Source: Enterocloster alcoholdehydrogenati
GTDB lineage: Bacteria > Bacillota > Clostridia > Lachnospirales > Lachnospiraceae
Assembly (NCBI RefSeq): GCF_013282095.1
Contig: NZ_BLTJ01000004.1
Location: forward strand, 186,001 to 250,000
Length of the DNA stretch: 64,000 nt
Direction: 5' to 3'
Part shown: piece after piece, positions 1 through 8,786 of the stretch
How positions within the stretch are numbered: the stretch's first letter is position 1
Layout of the letters: each line of letters begins with the position of its first letter
Position numbers and translations under genes: made by a program
The notes under the pieces: generated by a model
The model's input: the letters and a program-made list of their open reading frames with translations, nothing else
Database searches by the model: none
Told to the model about the DNA's origin: nothing

Positions 1-2
1 AT

Positions 3-1118
3 GAGCTGATTCCTGAGGATTGGGGCGGCAGCACCATTTTCGTGCCTGTTTCCGCACATACAAAGGAAGGCGTCAAAGACCTTCTGGAAATGGTTCTTCT
101 GACAGCGGATGTCCTTGAATTAAAGGCAAATCCAAACCGTAAGGGAAGAGGCCTTGTGATTGAGGCAGAGCTTGATAAGGGCAAGGGTCCTGTTGCCACC
201 GTTCTGGTGCAGAAGGGAACCCTAAGAGTAGGTGAAACCATTGCGGCAGGAGCCTGCTATGGAAAGATCCGCGCCATGATGGATGACAGAGGCCGGAGAG
301 TAAAAGAGGCAGGGCCATCCACACCTGTTGAAATCCTGGGCTTAAACGATGTTCCTCAGGCCGGAGAGGTCTTTGTTGCGACTGAGAATGAAAAAGAGGC
401 AAGAAGCTTTGCAGAAACCTTCATTTCTGAGGGCAAGAACAAGCTGATTGAGGATACAAAGGCAAAACTGTCCTTAGATGACCTGTTCAGTCAGATCAAG
501 GCAGGAAACGTAAAGGAACTGCCATTGATCATCAAGGCAGACGTACAGGGATCTGTAGAGGCAGTAAAACAGAGCCTCACAAAGCTCTCCAACGAAGAGG
601 TAATGGTAAAGGTGATCCACGGCGGCGTAGGCGCTATCAACGAGTCCGACGTTTCCCTGGCATCTGCATCCAATGCTATTATCATTGGCTTCAATGTGCG
701 TCCTGACACAACGGCCAAGTCTATTGCAGAGCGTGAAAAGGTAGACGTTCGTCTCTACAGGGTTATCTACCAGGCCATCGAGGATGTAGAGGCAGCTATG
801 AAGGGTATGTTAGATCCCGTATTTGAGGAAAAGGTCATCGGCCATGCAGTAGTTCGCCAGCTGTTCAAGGCTTCCGGTGTAGGCACCATCGCAGGTTCCT
901 ATGTACTGGACGGAAAGTTCCAGAGAGGCTGCAGCTGCCGTATCACAAGAGAAGGAGAGCAGATCTACGAGGGCCCGTTAGCATCTCTGAAGCGTTTTAA
1001 GGATGATGTGAAGGAAGTAGCCGCAGGCTATGAGTGCGGTCTCGTATTTGAAAAGTTCAATGACTTAAGGGAAGATGACACCATTGAAGCCTATACCATG
1101 GTAGAGGTGCCAAGGTAG
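3..1118 (+). CDS. infB: Translation initiation factor IF-2, C-terminal part (5' end outside window)
   Basis: The reading frame is open from the first bases of the window, so this is the 3' part of a longer gene (371 residues visible). IF-2 is the GTPase that places initiator tRNA on the 30S subunit. The visible part begins at the end of the G domain ([16 protein letters not shown]) and continues through domain II ([19 protein letters not shown]), domain III and the C-terminal fMet-tRNA binding domain with CSCRIT and [13 protein letters not shown]. It is followed after 37 bases by rbfA, the usual partner in the infB-rbfA-nrnA-truB-ribF group. The GTP-binding P-loop lies upstream and cannot be checked. 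Confidence 0.97.
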   Translation, partial: ELIPEDWGGSTIFVPVSAHTKEGVKDLLEMVLLTADVLELKANPNRKGRGLVIEAELDKGKGPVATVLVQKGTLRVGETIAAGACYGKIRAMMDDRGRRVKEAGPSTPVEILGLNDVPQAGEVFVATENEKEARSFAETFISEGKNKLIEDTKAKLSLDDLFSQIKAGNVKELPLIIKADVQGSVEAVKQSLTKLSNEEVMVKVIHGGVGAINESDVSLASASNAIIIGFNVRPDTTAKSIAEREKVDVRLYRVIYQAIEDVEAAMKGMLDPVFEEKVIGHAVVRQLFKASGVGTIAGSYVLDGKFQRGCSCRITREGEQIYEGPLASLKRFKDDVKEVAAGYECGLVFEKFNDLREDDTIEAYTMVEVPR

Positions 1119-1155
1119 GCTTATTTCGGGCGATGCATACCGGAAAGGAATTATC

Positions 1156-1536
1156 ATGCGTAAAAACAGCATCAAGAACACAAGGATCAATATGGAGGTT
1201 CAGAGGGAATTAAGCGAGATCATCCGGTCGGGGATCAAGGATCCGCGGATCCATCCCATGACCAGTGTGGTTGCCGTAGAGGTGACGCCAGATCTCAAAT
1301 ACTGCAAGGCATATATTAGTGTTCTGGGCGATGAGGAGGCTGCAAAGGCTACGGTTGAGGGCCTGCGCAGCGCCTCCTCCTTCGTGCGCAGGGAACTGGC
1401 AAAAAGAGTGAATCTGCGCAATACGCCCGAGATCAGGTTCATACTGGATCAGTCCATTGAATATGGTGTAAATATGTCAAGATTGATTGACGAGGTTACC
1501 AGAGATCTTCACGATGAGGAAGAGGAGGGACTGTAA
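1156..1536 (+). CDS. rbfA: 30S ribosome-binding factor A
   Basis: A 126-residue protein of the normal RbfA length. It binds free 30S subunits and assists late 16S rRNA 5'-end maturation and cold adaptation. The sequence has the KH-like RbfA fold pattern: an N-terminal QRELSEIIRSGIKDPRI helix, then VTSVVAVEVTPDLKYCKAYISV-type strands, and the C-terminal PEIRFILDQSIEYGVNMSRL segment. It lies between infB and nrnA; its stop codon directly precedes the nrnA start, so translation is probably coupled. The ATG is preceded by a GGAAAGGA-type ribosome site. Confidence 0.96.
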   Translation: MRKNSIKNTRINMEVQRELSEIIRSGIKDPRIHPMTSVVAVEVTPDLKYCKAYISVLGDEEAAKATVEGLRSASSFVRRELAKRVNLRNTPEIRFILDQSIEYGVNMSRLIDEVTRDLHDEEEEGL

Positions 1537-2505
1537 ATGACGGTTCTGGAACAGATGTTAGACGGCGCAGGCTCCGTTGTTATTCTGGGCCATGTGAGGC
1601 CAGACGGTGACTGTCTGGGATCCGCCCTGGGACTCTATCACTATCTGCAGATCAGCTGTCCGGATATACGGGCGGCTGTGTACCTGGAGGAAAGTTCGCC
1701 CAAGTTCAGCTATCTGAAAGGCTATGATGCCATCCGCCATCAGGCAGATGACGACAGCTATGAACTCTGCATCTGTTTAGACAGCGGGGACGAGGAGCGG
1801 CTGGGAGAGTTTGGGATCTATTTAAAAAGGGCAAAAAAGAGCCTGTGTCTGGATCATCACATTACCAATACCCGCTACTGCGAAGTCAATCTGGTGGCTG
1901 AAAATGCAAGCTCTACCTGTGAGGTTTTGTTTGAACAGCTGGATGAGGAAAAGATCGATAAAGCCGCTGCCGAGTGTCTCTATACAGGCCTGATTCACGA
2001 TACAGGAGTGTTTAAATACTCCTGTACCAGTGCCCGTACCATGGAAATTGCGGGAAAGCTGATGGCAAAGGGGATTGATTTCGGAACCATTATTGACGAC
2101 AGCTTTTATAAGAAAACCTATGTCCAGAATCAGATTCTGGGCAGGGCTCTCCTGGAGAGCGTTACGTTCTTTGATGGAAAATGTATTTTCAGTGCCCTTC
2201 GTCAGTCAGAAATGGAGTTTTATGGAGTAGACGGCAAGGATATGGATGGTATCATCGACCAGCTGCGCCTGACTGAGGGCGTGGAGGTTGCTATTTTCAT
2301 GTACCAGACCGGACCACAGCAGTTTAAGGTCAGCCTGCGCTCTCACAGCCAGGTGGACGTGAGCCGGATTGCGGCCTATTTCGGCGGCGGCGGCCATGTC
2401 CGCGCGGCCGGCTGCACCATGTCTGGAAGGATTCATGACGTAGTTAATAACCTGTCTCTCCATATCGCCAGGCAGCTTGATGCGGCCGGCGGCCAGGAGG
2501 AATAA
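1537..2505 (+). CDS. nrnA: DHH/DHHA1 phosphoesterase, oligoribonuclease / pAp phosphatase (NrnA)
   Basis: A 322-residue cytoplasmic phosphoesterase that degrades very short RNAs (nanoRNA) to mononucleotides and in many Firmicutes also dephosphorylates pAp. The metal-binding motifs of the DHH domain are visible: GHVRPDGDCLGSALG near residue 18, LDSGDEE near 86, and LDHHITNTRY near 107. The C-terminal DHHA1 domain carries GGGGHVRAAGCTM near residue 283. The gene starts directly after the rbfA stop and ends directly before truB, in the standard translation operon. Family assignment is firm; the balance of the two activities is inferred from characterised homologues. Confidence 0.95.
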   Translation: MTVLEQMLDGAGSVVILGHVRPDGDCLGSALGLYHYLQISCPDIRAAVYLEESSPKFSYLKGYDAIRHQADDDSYELCICLDSGDEERLGEFGIYLKRAKKSLCLDHHITNTRYCEVNLVAENASSTCEVLFEQLDEEKIDKAAAECLYTGLIHDTGVFKYSCTSARTMEIAGKLMAKGIDFGTIIDDSFYKKTYVQNQILGRALLESVTFFDGKCIFSALRQSEMEFYGVDGKDMDGIIDQLRLTEGVEVAIFMYQTGPQQFKVSLRSHSQVDVSRIAAYFGGGGHVRAAGCTMSGRIHDVVNNLSLHIARQLDAAGGQEE

Positions 2506-3462
2506 ATGTATCACGGAATCATCAATGTATATAAGGAGCCGGGCTACACATCCCATGATGTGGTGGCCCGGCTCAGAGGGATTTTAAAGCAGAAAAAGAT
2601 CGGCCATACCGGTACTCTCGATCCGGCGGCAGAAGGGGTTCTGCCGGTATGTCTGGGGATGGGAACCAGGCTCTGTGATATGCTGGCAGACCGGACAAAG
2701 ACCTATGAGGCAGTGCTTCTTTTAGGCCGTTCCACAGACACCCAGGATACTACGGGCCTTACACTGACCCGGGATGAGACAGGGGCCCTGGCGCTGGATC
2801 CTCAGAAGGTCCGGGAGGTTATCCTGGGATTTAAGGGTGATTATGACCAGATTCCGCCCATGTATTCGGCCTTAAAGGTAGATGGAAAGAAACTCTGCGA
2901 CCTGGCGCGGGCGGGAAAGGAAGTAGAGCGAAAGGCCAGGAGGGTGGAGATCCTGGACATTTCCATATTAAAGCTGGAACTGCCGCGGGTATCCATCCGC
3001 GTTACCTGTTCTAAGGGCACCTACATACGGACACTCTGCGATGATATCGGGAGGATCCTTGGGGTAGGCGGCTGTATGGAGCATCTGCTGCGCACAAGAG
3101 TAGACCGTTTTCAGGTGGAGGACAGCCTGAGGCTGGATCAGATTGAACAGCTGAGAGACCAGGGGGACATTGAAGGCTGCCTTTATACTGTAGAAGAGGC
3201 TTTAGAGGCTTATCCGGCGGTGTATACCCTGCCGGAAGGCGATAAGAATTTGAAAAACGGGAATCCTTGCTTTAGGCAGCTGCTGGATTCCGGGCGGTCC
3301 GCACCGCTGGAAACAGCGAAGGATGGAGACCGGTTCCGCTTTTACAACAGTGAGGGAATCTTTAAGGGAGTATACCAGTATCAGCAGGAAAAACACTGGT
3401 GGAAACCCTGGAAGATGTTTGACCTGGATCCCGATACCTTTAAGGGGGCAAAGAAACTATGA
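2506..3462 (+). CDS. truB: tRNA pseudouridine-55 synthase
   Basis: A 318-residue TruB that isomerises U55 in the T-loop of tRNAs. The catalytic segment KIGHTGTLDPAAEGVLPVC near residue 33 contains the nucleophilic Asp, and the second conserved motif CSKGTYIRTLCDDIG is near residue 167. The C-terminal region is the less conserved RNA-binding extension. It follows nrnA with no gap and overlaps ribF by four bases (ATGA), which supports coupled translation. Confidence 0.96.
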   Translation: MYHGIINVYKEPGYTSHDVVARLRGILKQKKIGHTGTLDPAAEGVLPVCLGMGTRLCDMLADRTKTYEAVLLLGRSTDTQDTTGLTLTRDETGALALDPQKVREVILGFKGDYDQIPPMYSALKVDGKKLCDLARAGKEVERKARRVEILDISILKLELPRVSIRVTCSKGTYIRTLCDDIGRILGVGGCMEHLLRTRVDRFQVEDSLRLDQIEQLRDQGDIEGCLYTVEEALEAYPAVYTLPEGDKNLKNGNPCFRQLLDSGRSAPLETAKDGDRFRFYNSEGIFKGVYQYQQEKHWWKPWKMFDLDPDTFKGAKKL

Positions 3463-4403
3463 AATATATTGCAGACACCACAAAGTTTCAGCTGACAGAG
3501 CCTACGATCGTCACGCTGGGGAAATTTGACGGCAGACACAGAGGGCATCAGAAGCTTCTTCGGACGATGAAGGCGCTGAAGGAAAAAACGGGCTGGTCCA
3601 CAGCTATTTTTACGTTTTCCATCGCCCCGGCCGCATGGATGAAGGGAGAGCCGGAAACGGTAATCACGACCAGCATGGAGCGCCGGCGCAACATGGAAAA
3701 AATGGATATTGACTATCTGGTGGAATACCCCTTTGACGATCAGGTGCGGCATATGGAGCCGGAGGAGTTCGTAAAGGACATCCTGGCAGGCAGAATGAAG
3801 GCTGCCGCCATTGTGGTGGGGCCGGACTGCAGCTTTGGCTATAAGGGAGCGGGAAACGCAGAACTTTTAAGAAAGCTGGCCGGTGTCTGCGGCTACAGCC
3901 TCTATGTGATCGAAAAGGAACAGGACGAGGACAGGCACAGGGATATCAGCAGCACCTATATCAGAGAGGAATTGGATAAAGGAAACGTAGCCAAGGCCAA
4001 TGAGCTTTTGGGAGAGCCCTACGCCATCCACGGACAGGTAGTGCATGGGAACCATATCGGCGGCGCCGTACTGGGCTTTCCCACAGCGAATCTGATCCCG
4101 CCGCCGATCAAACGCCTTCCAAGATACGGGGTCTATGTTTCCAGAGTTCTGGTAGACGGCCGGTACTATGGCGGCGTCACAAACATCGGAAAAAAGCCTA
4201 CGGTAGAAGGGGACAACCCGCCGGGAGCAGAGACCTTTATCATAGGCCTGGACCGCGATATCTACGGCAGTACCATTGAGGTACAGCTGCTTGATTTTAT
4301 CCGGGGAGAAAAGAAGTTTGATTCCCTGGAGGAATTAAAGCAGCAGATCAGCCATGATAAAGAGACGGCTGTGCGTTTTTTCAGGGAGCATCCGGGGGAA
4401 TGA
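3459..4403 (+). CDS. ribF: Bifunctional riboflavin kinase / FAD synthetase
   Basis: A 314-residue enzyme that converts riboflavin to FMN and then FAD. The N-terminal adenylyltransferase domain has TLGKFDGRHRGHQKLL (a variant of the usual GxFDGxHxGH) near residue 20, and SSTYIREELDKGNV near residue 166. The C-terminal flavokinase domain has GAVLGFPTANL and the YGGVTNIGKKPTV segment. It overlaps truB by four bases and closes the infB-proximal cluster. Its product acts on riboflavin made by ribDEBAH at 58.2-61.6 kb, but it is not part of that FMN-switched operon. Confidence 0.96.
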   Translation: MKYIADTTKFQLTEPTIVTLGKFDGRHRGHQKLLRTMKALKEKTGWSTAIFTFSIAPAAWMKGEPETVITTSMERRRNMEKMDIDYLVEYPFDDQVRHMEPEEFVKDILAGRMKAAAIVVGPDCSFGYKGAGNAELLRKLAGVCGYSLYVIEKEQDEDRHRDISSTYIREELDKGNVAKANELLGEPYAIHGQVVHGNHIGGAVLGFPTANLIPPPIKRLPRYGVYVSRVLVDGRYYGGVTNIGKKPTVEGDNPPGAETFIIGLDRDIYGSTIEVQLLDFIRGEKKFDSLEELKQQISHDKETAVRFFREHPGE

Positions 4404-4434
4404 AAGAAAGCGGGCTGAAAATATGAAAAACCAG

Positions 4435-4463
4435 TTTACAATCCCCGCTCCCTATGCTATACT
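4435..4463 (+). promoter_or_regulatory. Probable sigma-A promoter of rpsO
   Basis: TTTACA (4435-4440) and TATACT (4458-4463) are separated by 17 bases, and TGC precedes the -10 box, giving an extended -10. A transcript from here carries a leader of about 100 bases before the rpsO start at 4569. The leader contains short GC-rich self-complementary parts (4495-4530), where S15 autoregulation could act; that role is inference. Confidence 0.7.
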
Positions 4464-4568
4464 TAGCCAGTATGAACAGACGCCGATCCCCCGTTGCCCG
4501 GTGACTCCAGCCGGCAGCCTGGTTTACGGTGAGATTCAGTAAATTTATTTTAACAGGAGGAAGTTACC

Positions 4569-4835
4569 ATGATTTCTAAGGAAAAGAAAGCACAGATTAT
4601 CGCAGAGTACGGCCGTAAGGCTGGAGACACAGGTTCACCAGAGGTTCAGATTGCTATTCTCACAGAGAGAATCACAGAGCTGACTGCTCATCTGCAGCAG
4701 AATCCAAAGGATCATCACTCCAGACGTGGTCTGCTGATGATGGTTGGTCAGAGAAGAGGTCTGTTAGACTACTTAAAGAAGACAGATCTGGAAGGCTACC
4801 GTGCACTGATCGAAAAGCTTGGCATCAGAAAGTAA
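4569..4835 (+). CDS. rpsO: 30S ribosomal protein S15
   Basis: An 88-residue S15 of normal length. It binds 16S rRNA early in assembly of the 30S platform. Recognisable segments are [17 protein letters not shown] near residue 19, [20 protein letters not shown] near residue 47 and the C-terminal [12 protein letters not shown]. It has a strong AGGAGG site at 4555 and its own extended -10 promoter. A terminator follows, then pnp, the classic rpsO-pnp pairing. Lysines are almost all AAG, as expected for a highly expressed gene here. Confidence 0.98.
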   Translation: MISKEKKAQIIAEYGRKAGDTGSPEVQIAILTERITELTAHLQQNPKDHHSRRGLLMMVGQRRGLLDYLKKTDLEGYRALIEKLGIRK

Positions 4836-4847
4836 TTTCGGAAACAC

Positions 4848-4877
4848 CAGGGTGGAGCGCAAGTTCCACCCTGTTTT
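4848..4877 (+). terminator. Intrinsic terminator after rpsO
   Basis: A perfect 9-base stem (CAGGGTGGA with TCCACCCTG, 4848-4856 and 4865-4873) with an 8-base loop is followed by TTTT. It lies 12 bases past the rpsO stop and probably partly separates rpsO from pnp. In the 235 bases from here to pnp I see no gene and no clear promoter. Confidence 0.85.
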
Positions 4878-5112
4878 ACAACTGTGCGTATGAGAGTCAG
4901 GTACGTGCGGCGCGTTGGGGCTGTATGGATTTTTCATGCAGGGACACGCAAAAGAGAACATTTGCGGCAGCTGCAGAAGGTTCACTCCGGGACCGCTGAT
5001 GTGTTCCAAAGGTTTCTTTGGCCCAGATCAGTAGTTTCGGCGTCTTTCTGTATCCCGGCAGATGTCTCGCTGTTTTCTGACCGGCTTAACAAAAAAGAAA
5101 AGGAGACAAACC

Positions 5113-7206
5113 ATGTTTAAAAGTTTCAGTATGGATCTGGCTGGCCGTAAGCTGACCGTAGAGGTGGGCAGAGTGGCAGCGCAGGCAAACGGCGCAGCGT
5201 TTATGCACTACGGCGATACCGTTGTTCTTTCCACCGCAACTGCATCCTCCAAGCCCAGAGAGGGGATCGATTTCTTCCCCTTAAGCGTAGAGTATGAGGA
5301 GAAGCTGTACGCAGTCGGAAAGATCCCCGGCGGATTCAACAAAAGAGAGGGAAAGGCCTCTGAAAATGCCATTCTGACCTCCCGTGTTATCGACCGTCCG
5401 ATGCGTCCGCTGTTCCCAAAGGACTACCGCAATGACGTAACCCTGGACAATGTAGTTATGTCTGTAGACCCGGACTGCAGCCCGGAACTGACTGCCATGT
5501 TAGGCTCTGCCATTGCAACCTGCATTTCCGATATTCCTTTTGACGGTCCCTGCGCAACCACTCAGGTAGGCCTTATTGACGGCGAGTTTGTCATCAACCC
5601 CACTGCAGATCAAAAGCGCGTATCCGATCTTGCTCTGACCGTGGCTTCCACCAGAGAAAAGGTGATCATGATCGAGGCAGGCGCCAACGAAGTTCCTGAG
5701 CAGAAGGTCCTTGACGCTATTTTTAAAGCTCATGAGGTTAATCAGGAGATCATCCGCTTCATTGATACCATCGCAGCGGAGTGCGGCAAGGAAAAGCATA
5801 CCTATGAAAGCTGCGCTGTGCCGGAAGAACTCTTTGCGGCTATCCGGGAGCTGGTTCCTCATCAGGAGATGGAAGAGGCTGTATTTACCGATGACAAGCA
5901 GACCCGCGACAAGAACATGGATGCCATCACAGCCCGTCTGGAAGAGGCATTTGCAGAGAATGAAGAATGGCTGCCCTTAGTAGGAGACGCCATTTACCAG
6001 TATGAGAAAAAGACGGTCCGCAAGATGATCTTAAAGGACCACAGGCGTCCCGACGGCCGCGCCATTGATCAGATCCGTCCTCTGGCAGCCGAGATTGATC
6101 TTCTGCCGAGAGTGCATGGCTCCGGTATGTTCACCCGCGGTCAGACCCAGATTTTAAATGCCTGCACCCTGGCTCCTTTATCTGAGGCACAGAAAATTGA
6201 CGGCATGGATGTAAATGAGACCAGCAAGCGCTATATGCACCACTATAACTTCCCCTCCTTCTCTGTAGGTGAGACAAAGCCAAGCAGAGGACCAGGCAGA
6301 AGAGAGATCGGACACGGCGCGCTGGCTGAGAGAGCCTTAGTTCCCGTTCTTCCAAGCGAGGAAGAGTTCCCATACGCCATCCGTACCGTATCTGAAACCA
6401 TGGAGTCCAACGGTTCTACCTCCCAGGCAAGTATCTGCGCTTCTACCCTGTCCTTAATGGCAGCAGGCGTGCCGATTAAGGAAATGGTGGCAGGTATTTC
6501 CTGCGGCCTTGTAACCGGCGATACAGATGATGATTACATCGTTCTGACGGATATCCAGGGACTTGAGGACTTCTTCGGCGATATGGATTTTAAGGTAGGA
6601 GGCACAAAGAACGGCATTACCGCGATCCAGATGGATATCAAGATCCACGGCCTTACACGCCCCATCATCGAGGAGGCCATCGCAAGGACAAGACAGGCCA
6701 GAATGTATATTCTGGATGAGGTGATGAAACCTGTGATTTCCGAGCCGAGAAAGCATTTAAGCCCATATGCTCCAAAGATCAAGCAGATCTCCATTGATCC
6801 TCAGAAGATCGGTGATGTGGTAGGCAAGCAGGGCAAGGTGATCAACAAGATCATCGAGGAGACCGGTGTAAAGATCGACATCACAGACGATGGAGCCGTA
6901 AATGTGTGCGGCACAGACGAGGCTATGATCGACCGCGCTATCGATATCATCACCAGTATTGTTACTGATATCGAGGCTGGCATGGTATTTACAGGCAAGG
7001 TAGTCCGCATCATGAACTTCGGTGCCTTTGTACAGCTGGCCCCAAATAAGGACGGTATGGTTCATATTTCCAAGCTGTCCGATAAGAGAGTGGGCAAGGT
7101 AGAGGATGTGGTAAACATCGGAGACGAGGTTACTGTAAAGGTAACAGAAGTAGACAAGATGGGACGCATTAACCTGACCATGAGACCAAGCGATCTGGCA
7201 GAATAA
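5113..7206 (+). CDS. pnp: Polyribonucleotide nucleotidyltransferase (PNPase)
   Basis: A 697-residue 3'-5' phosphorolytic exoribonuclease, core of the RNA degradation machinery. Two RNase PH domains are present (about residues 1-220 and 300-540, with FTRGQTQIL and SVGETKPSRGPGRREIGHG), followed by a KH domain (IGDVVGKQGKVINKI near residue 560) and an S1 domain (GKVVRIMNFGAFVQL near residue 622). I chose the ATG at 5113 because AGGAG lies just before it and homologues begin near MFKSFSMDLAGR; an in-frame ATG 51 bases upstream lacks this support. A terminator follows the gene. Confidence 0.97.
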   Translation: MFKSFSMDLAGRKLTVEVGRVAAQANGAAFMHYGDTVVLSTATASSKPREGIDFFPLSVEYEEKLYAVGKIPGGFNKREGKASENAILTSRVIDRPMRPLFPKDYRNDVTLDNVVMSVDPDCSPELTAMLGSAIATCISDIPFDGPCATTQVGLIDGEFVINPTADQKRVSDLALTVASTREKVIMIEAGANEVPEQKVLDAIFKAHEVNQEIIRFIDTIAAECGKEKHTYESCAVPEELFAAIRELVPHQEMEEAVFTDDKQTRDKNMDAITARLEEAFAENEEWLPLVGDAIYQYEKKTVRKMILKDHRRPDGRAIDQIRPLAAEIDLLPRVHGSGMFTRGQTQILNACTLAPLSEAQKIDGMDVNETSKRYMHHYNFPSFSVGETKPSRGPGRREIGHGALAERALVPVLPSEEEFPYAIRTVSETMESNGSTSQASICASTLSLMAAGVPIKEMVAGISCGLVTGDTDDDYIVLTDIQGLEDFFGDMDFKVGGTKNGITAIQMDIKIHGLTRPIIEEAIARTRQARMYILDEVMKPVISEPRKHLSPYAPKIKQISIDPQKIGDVVGKQGKVINKIIEETGVKIDITDDGAVNVCGTDEAMIDRAIDIITSIVTDIEAGMVFTGKVVRIMNFGAFVQLAPNKDGMVHISKLSDKRVGKVEDVVNIGDEVTVKVTEVDKMGRINLTMRPSDLAE

Positions 7207-7221
7207 CAGGATGACAAAAGG

Positions 7222-7258
7222 AAAAGGCAGTGCCGTCAAAGGGGCATTGCCTTTTCTT
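7222..7258 (+). terminator. Intrinsic terminator after pnp, overlapping the gltX promoter
   Basis: AAAAGGCAGTGCC pairs with GGCATTGCCTTTT across a short loop, with one G-U pair, and runs into TTTTCTTA. The descending arm also contains the probable -35 box of gltX. Confidence 0.85.
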
Positions 7259-7275
7259 AAAGGCCGTTATATAAT
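7247..7275 (+). promoter_or_regulatory. Probable sigma-A promoter of gltX
   Basis: TTGCCT (7247-7252) and a perfect TATAAT (7270-7275) are 17 bases apart. The -35 box sits inside the 3' arm of the pnp terminator. The gltX start is 62 bases downstream of the -10 box. Confidence 0.7.
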
Positions 7276-7336
7276 GGACTTTGAAGCAGCATATTTTCAG
7301 ATGGAAAAACTATAAAATTACGGGAGAAAACAGACC

Positions 7337-8785
7337 ATGAAAGTAAGAACAAGGTATGCACCCAGTCCTACGGGCCGAATGCACGTAGGTAATTTAAGAA
7401 CCGCTCTTTACGCCTATCTCATTGCCAAGCATGAGGGCGGCGATTTCCTTTTAAGAATCGAGGATACAGACCAGGAACGCTATGTAGAGGGAGCTGTAGA
7501 CATTATCTACCGCACGATGGCTGAAACCGGTCTGATCCATGATGAAGGCCCTGACAAGGACGGCGGCTGCGGCCCCTATGTCCAGAGCGAGCGTCAGGCC
7601 TCAGGCATTTATATGGAGTATGCCAAGAAACTGGTGGAAAAGGGAGAGGCGTATTACTGTTTCTGCACGCCGGAGCGCTTAGAGTCCCTGCGAAAGAATG
7701 TAAACGGAGAGGAGATTATGTCCTATGACAAGCACTGCCTCCATTTATCAAAGGAAGAGGTAGAAGCTAACCTGGCGGCAGGAATCCCCTTTGTAATCCG
7801 CCAGAATAACCCCACTGAAGGCACGACCACGTTCCATGACGAGATCTACGGTGATATCACGGTGGATAATTCTGAACTGGACGATATGGTTCTGATCAAA
7901 TCCGACGGCTATCCTACCTACAATTTTGCTAATGTTGTAGACGATCATCTGATGGGGATTACTCATGTAGTTCGTGGAAATGAGTACCTTTCTTCTTCTC
8001 CCAAGTATAACCGGCTCTACGATGCGTTCGGCTGGGAGGTTCCGGTTTATGTGCACTGTCCGCTGATTACAGATGAGAACCATCACAAGCTCAGCAAGCG
8101 CAGCGGCCATTCCTCCTTTGAGGATCTTATGGACCAGGGCTTTGTATCAGAGGCCGTGGTAAACTATGTGGCTCTTTTGGGCTGGTCCCCGGAGGGAAAT
8201 CAGGAGATATTCTCGTTAGAGGAGATGATAAGGGAGTTCGACTACCGCCGTATGAGCAAATCCCCGGCTGTATTCGATATGACGAAACTGCGCTGGATGA
8301 ACGGTGAATATATCAAGGCTATGGACTTTGACCGATTCTATGAGATGGCAGAGCCTTATATCCGCAGTGTGATTACAAAGGAACTGGATCTTAAGAAGAT
8401 TGCGGCCATGGTAAAGACAAGAATCGAGGTATTCCCGGATATCCAGGGGCATATTGACTTCTTTGAGGCTCTTCCTGAGTATGATACTGCCATGTATACC
8501 CATAAGAAGATGAAAACAAACAGCGAAACCTCTCTCAAGGTTTTAAAGGACGTTCTTCCTTTGCTGGAGGCACAGAAGGATTACAGCAACGACGCGCTGT
8601 ATGAGCTGCTGTCCGGGTATGTCAGCAATACTGAAGTAAAGACCGGCTTTGTCATGTGGCCTATCCGCACCGCCGTTTCAGGGAAGCAGATGACGCCTGC
8701 GGGAGCTACTGAGATCATGGAAGTGCTGGGAAAAGAGGAATCCCTGGCGCGCATCCGCAGGGGCATTGAGCTGCTGGAGGCATAG
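7337..8785 (+). CDS. gltX: Glutamyl-tRNA synthetase
   Basis: A 482-residue class I aminoacyl-tRNA synthetase that charges tRNA-Glu and, in many Firmicutes lacking GlnRS, also tRNA-Gln. The HIGH-type motif appears as [19 protein letters not shown] at residue 7 and the KMSKS-type loop as [12 protein letters not shown] near residue 253. The C-terminal anticodon-binding helical region is complete. It has its own promoter behind the pnp terminator. No T-box is visible in the short leader. Whether it is discriminating cannot be decided from this window. Confidence 0.96.
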   Translation: MKVRTRYAPSPTGRMHVGNLRTALYAYLIAKHEGGDFLLRIEDTDQERYVEGAVDIIYRTMAETGLIHDEGPDKDGGCGPYVQSERQASGIYMEYAKKLVEKGEAYYCFCTPERLESLRKNVNGEEIMSYDKHCLHLSKEEVEANLAAGIPFVIRQNNPTEGTTTFHDEIYGDITVDNSELDDMVLIKSDGYPTYNFANVVDDHLMGITHVVRGNEYLSSSPKYNRLYDAFGWEVPVYVHCPLITDENHHKLSKRSGHSSFEDLMDQGFVSEAVVNYVALLGWSPEGNQEIFSLEEMIREFDYRRMSKSPAVFDMTKLRWMNGEYIKAMDFDRFYEMAEPYIRSVITKELDLKKIAAMVKTRIEVFPDIQGHIDFFEALPEYDTAMYTHKKMKTNSETSLKVLKDVLPLLEAQKDYSNDALYELLSGYVSNTEVKTGFVMWPIRTAVSGKQMTPAGATEIMEVLGKEESLARIRRGIELLEA

Positions 8786-8786
8786 A

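Noticed and set aside
4884-5120. 78-codon open frame between rpsO and pnp
   Set aside because: No family resemblance and weak start; ends inside pnp.
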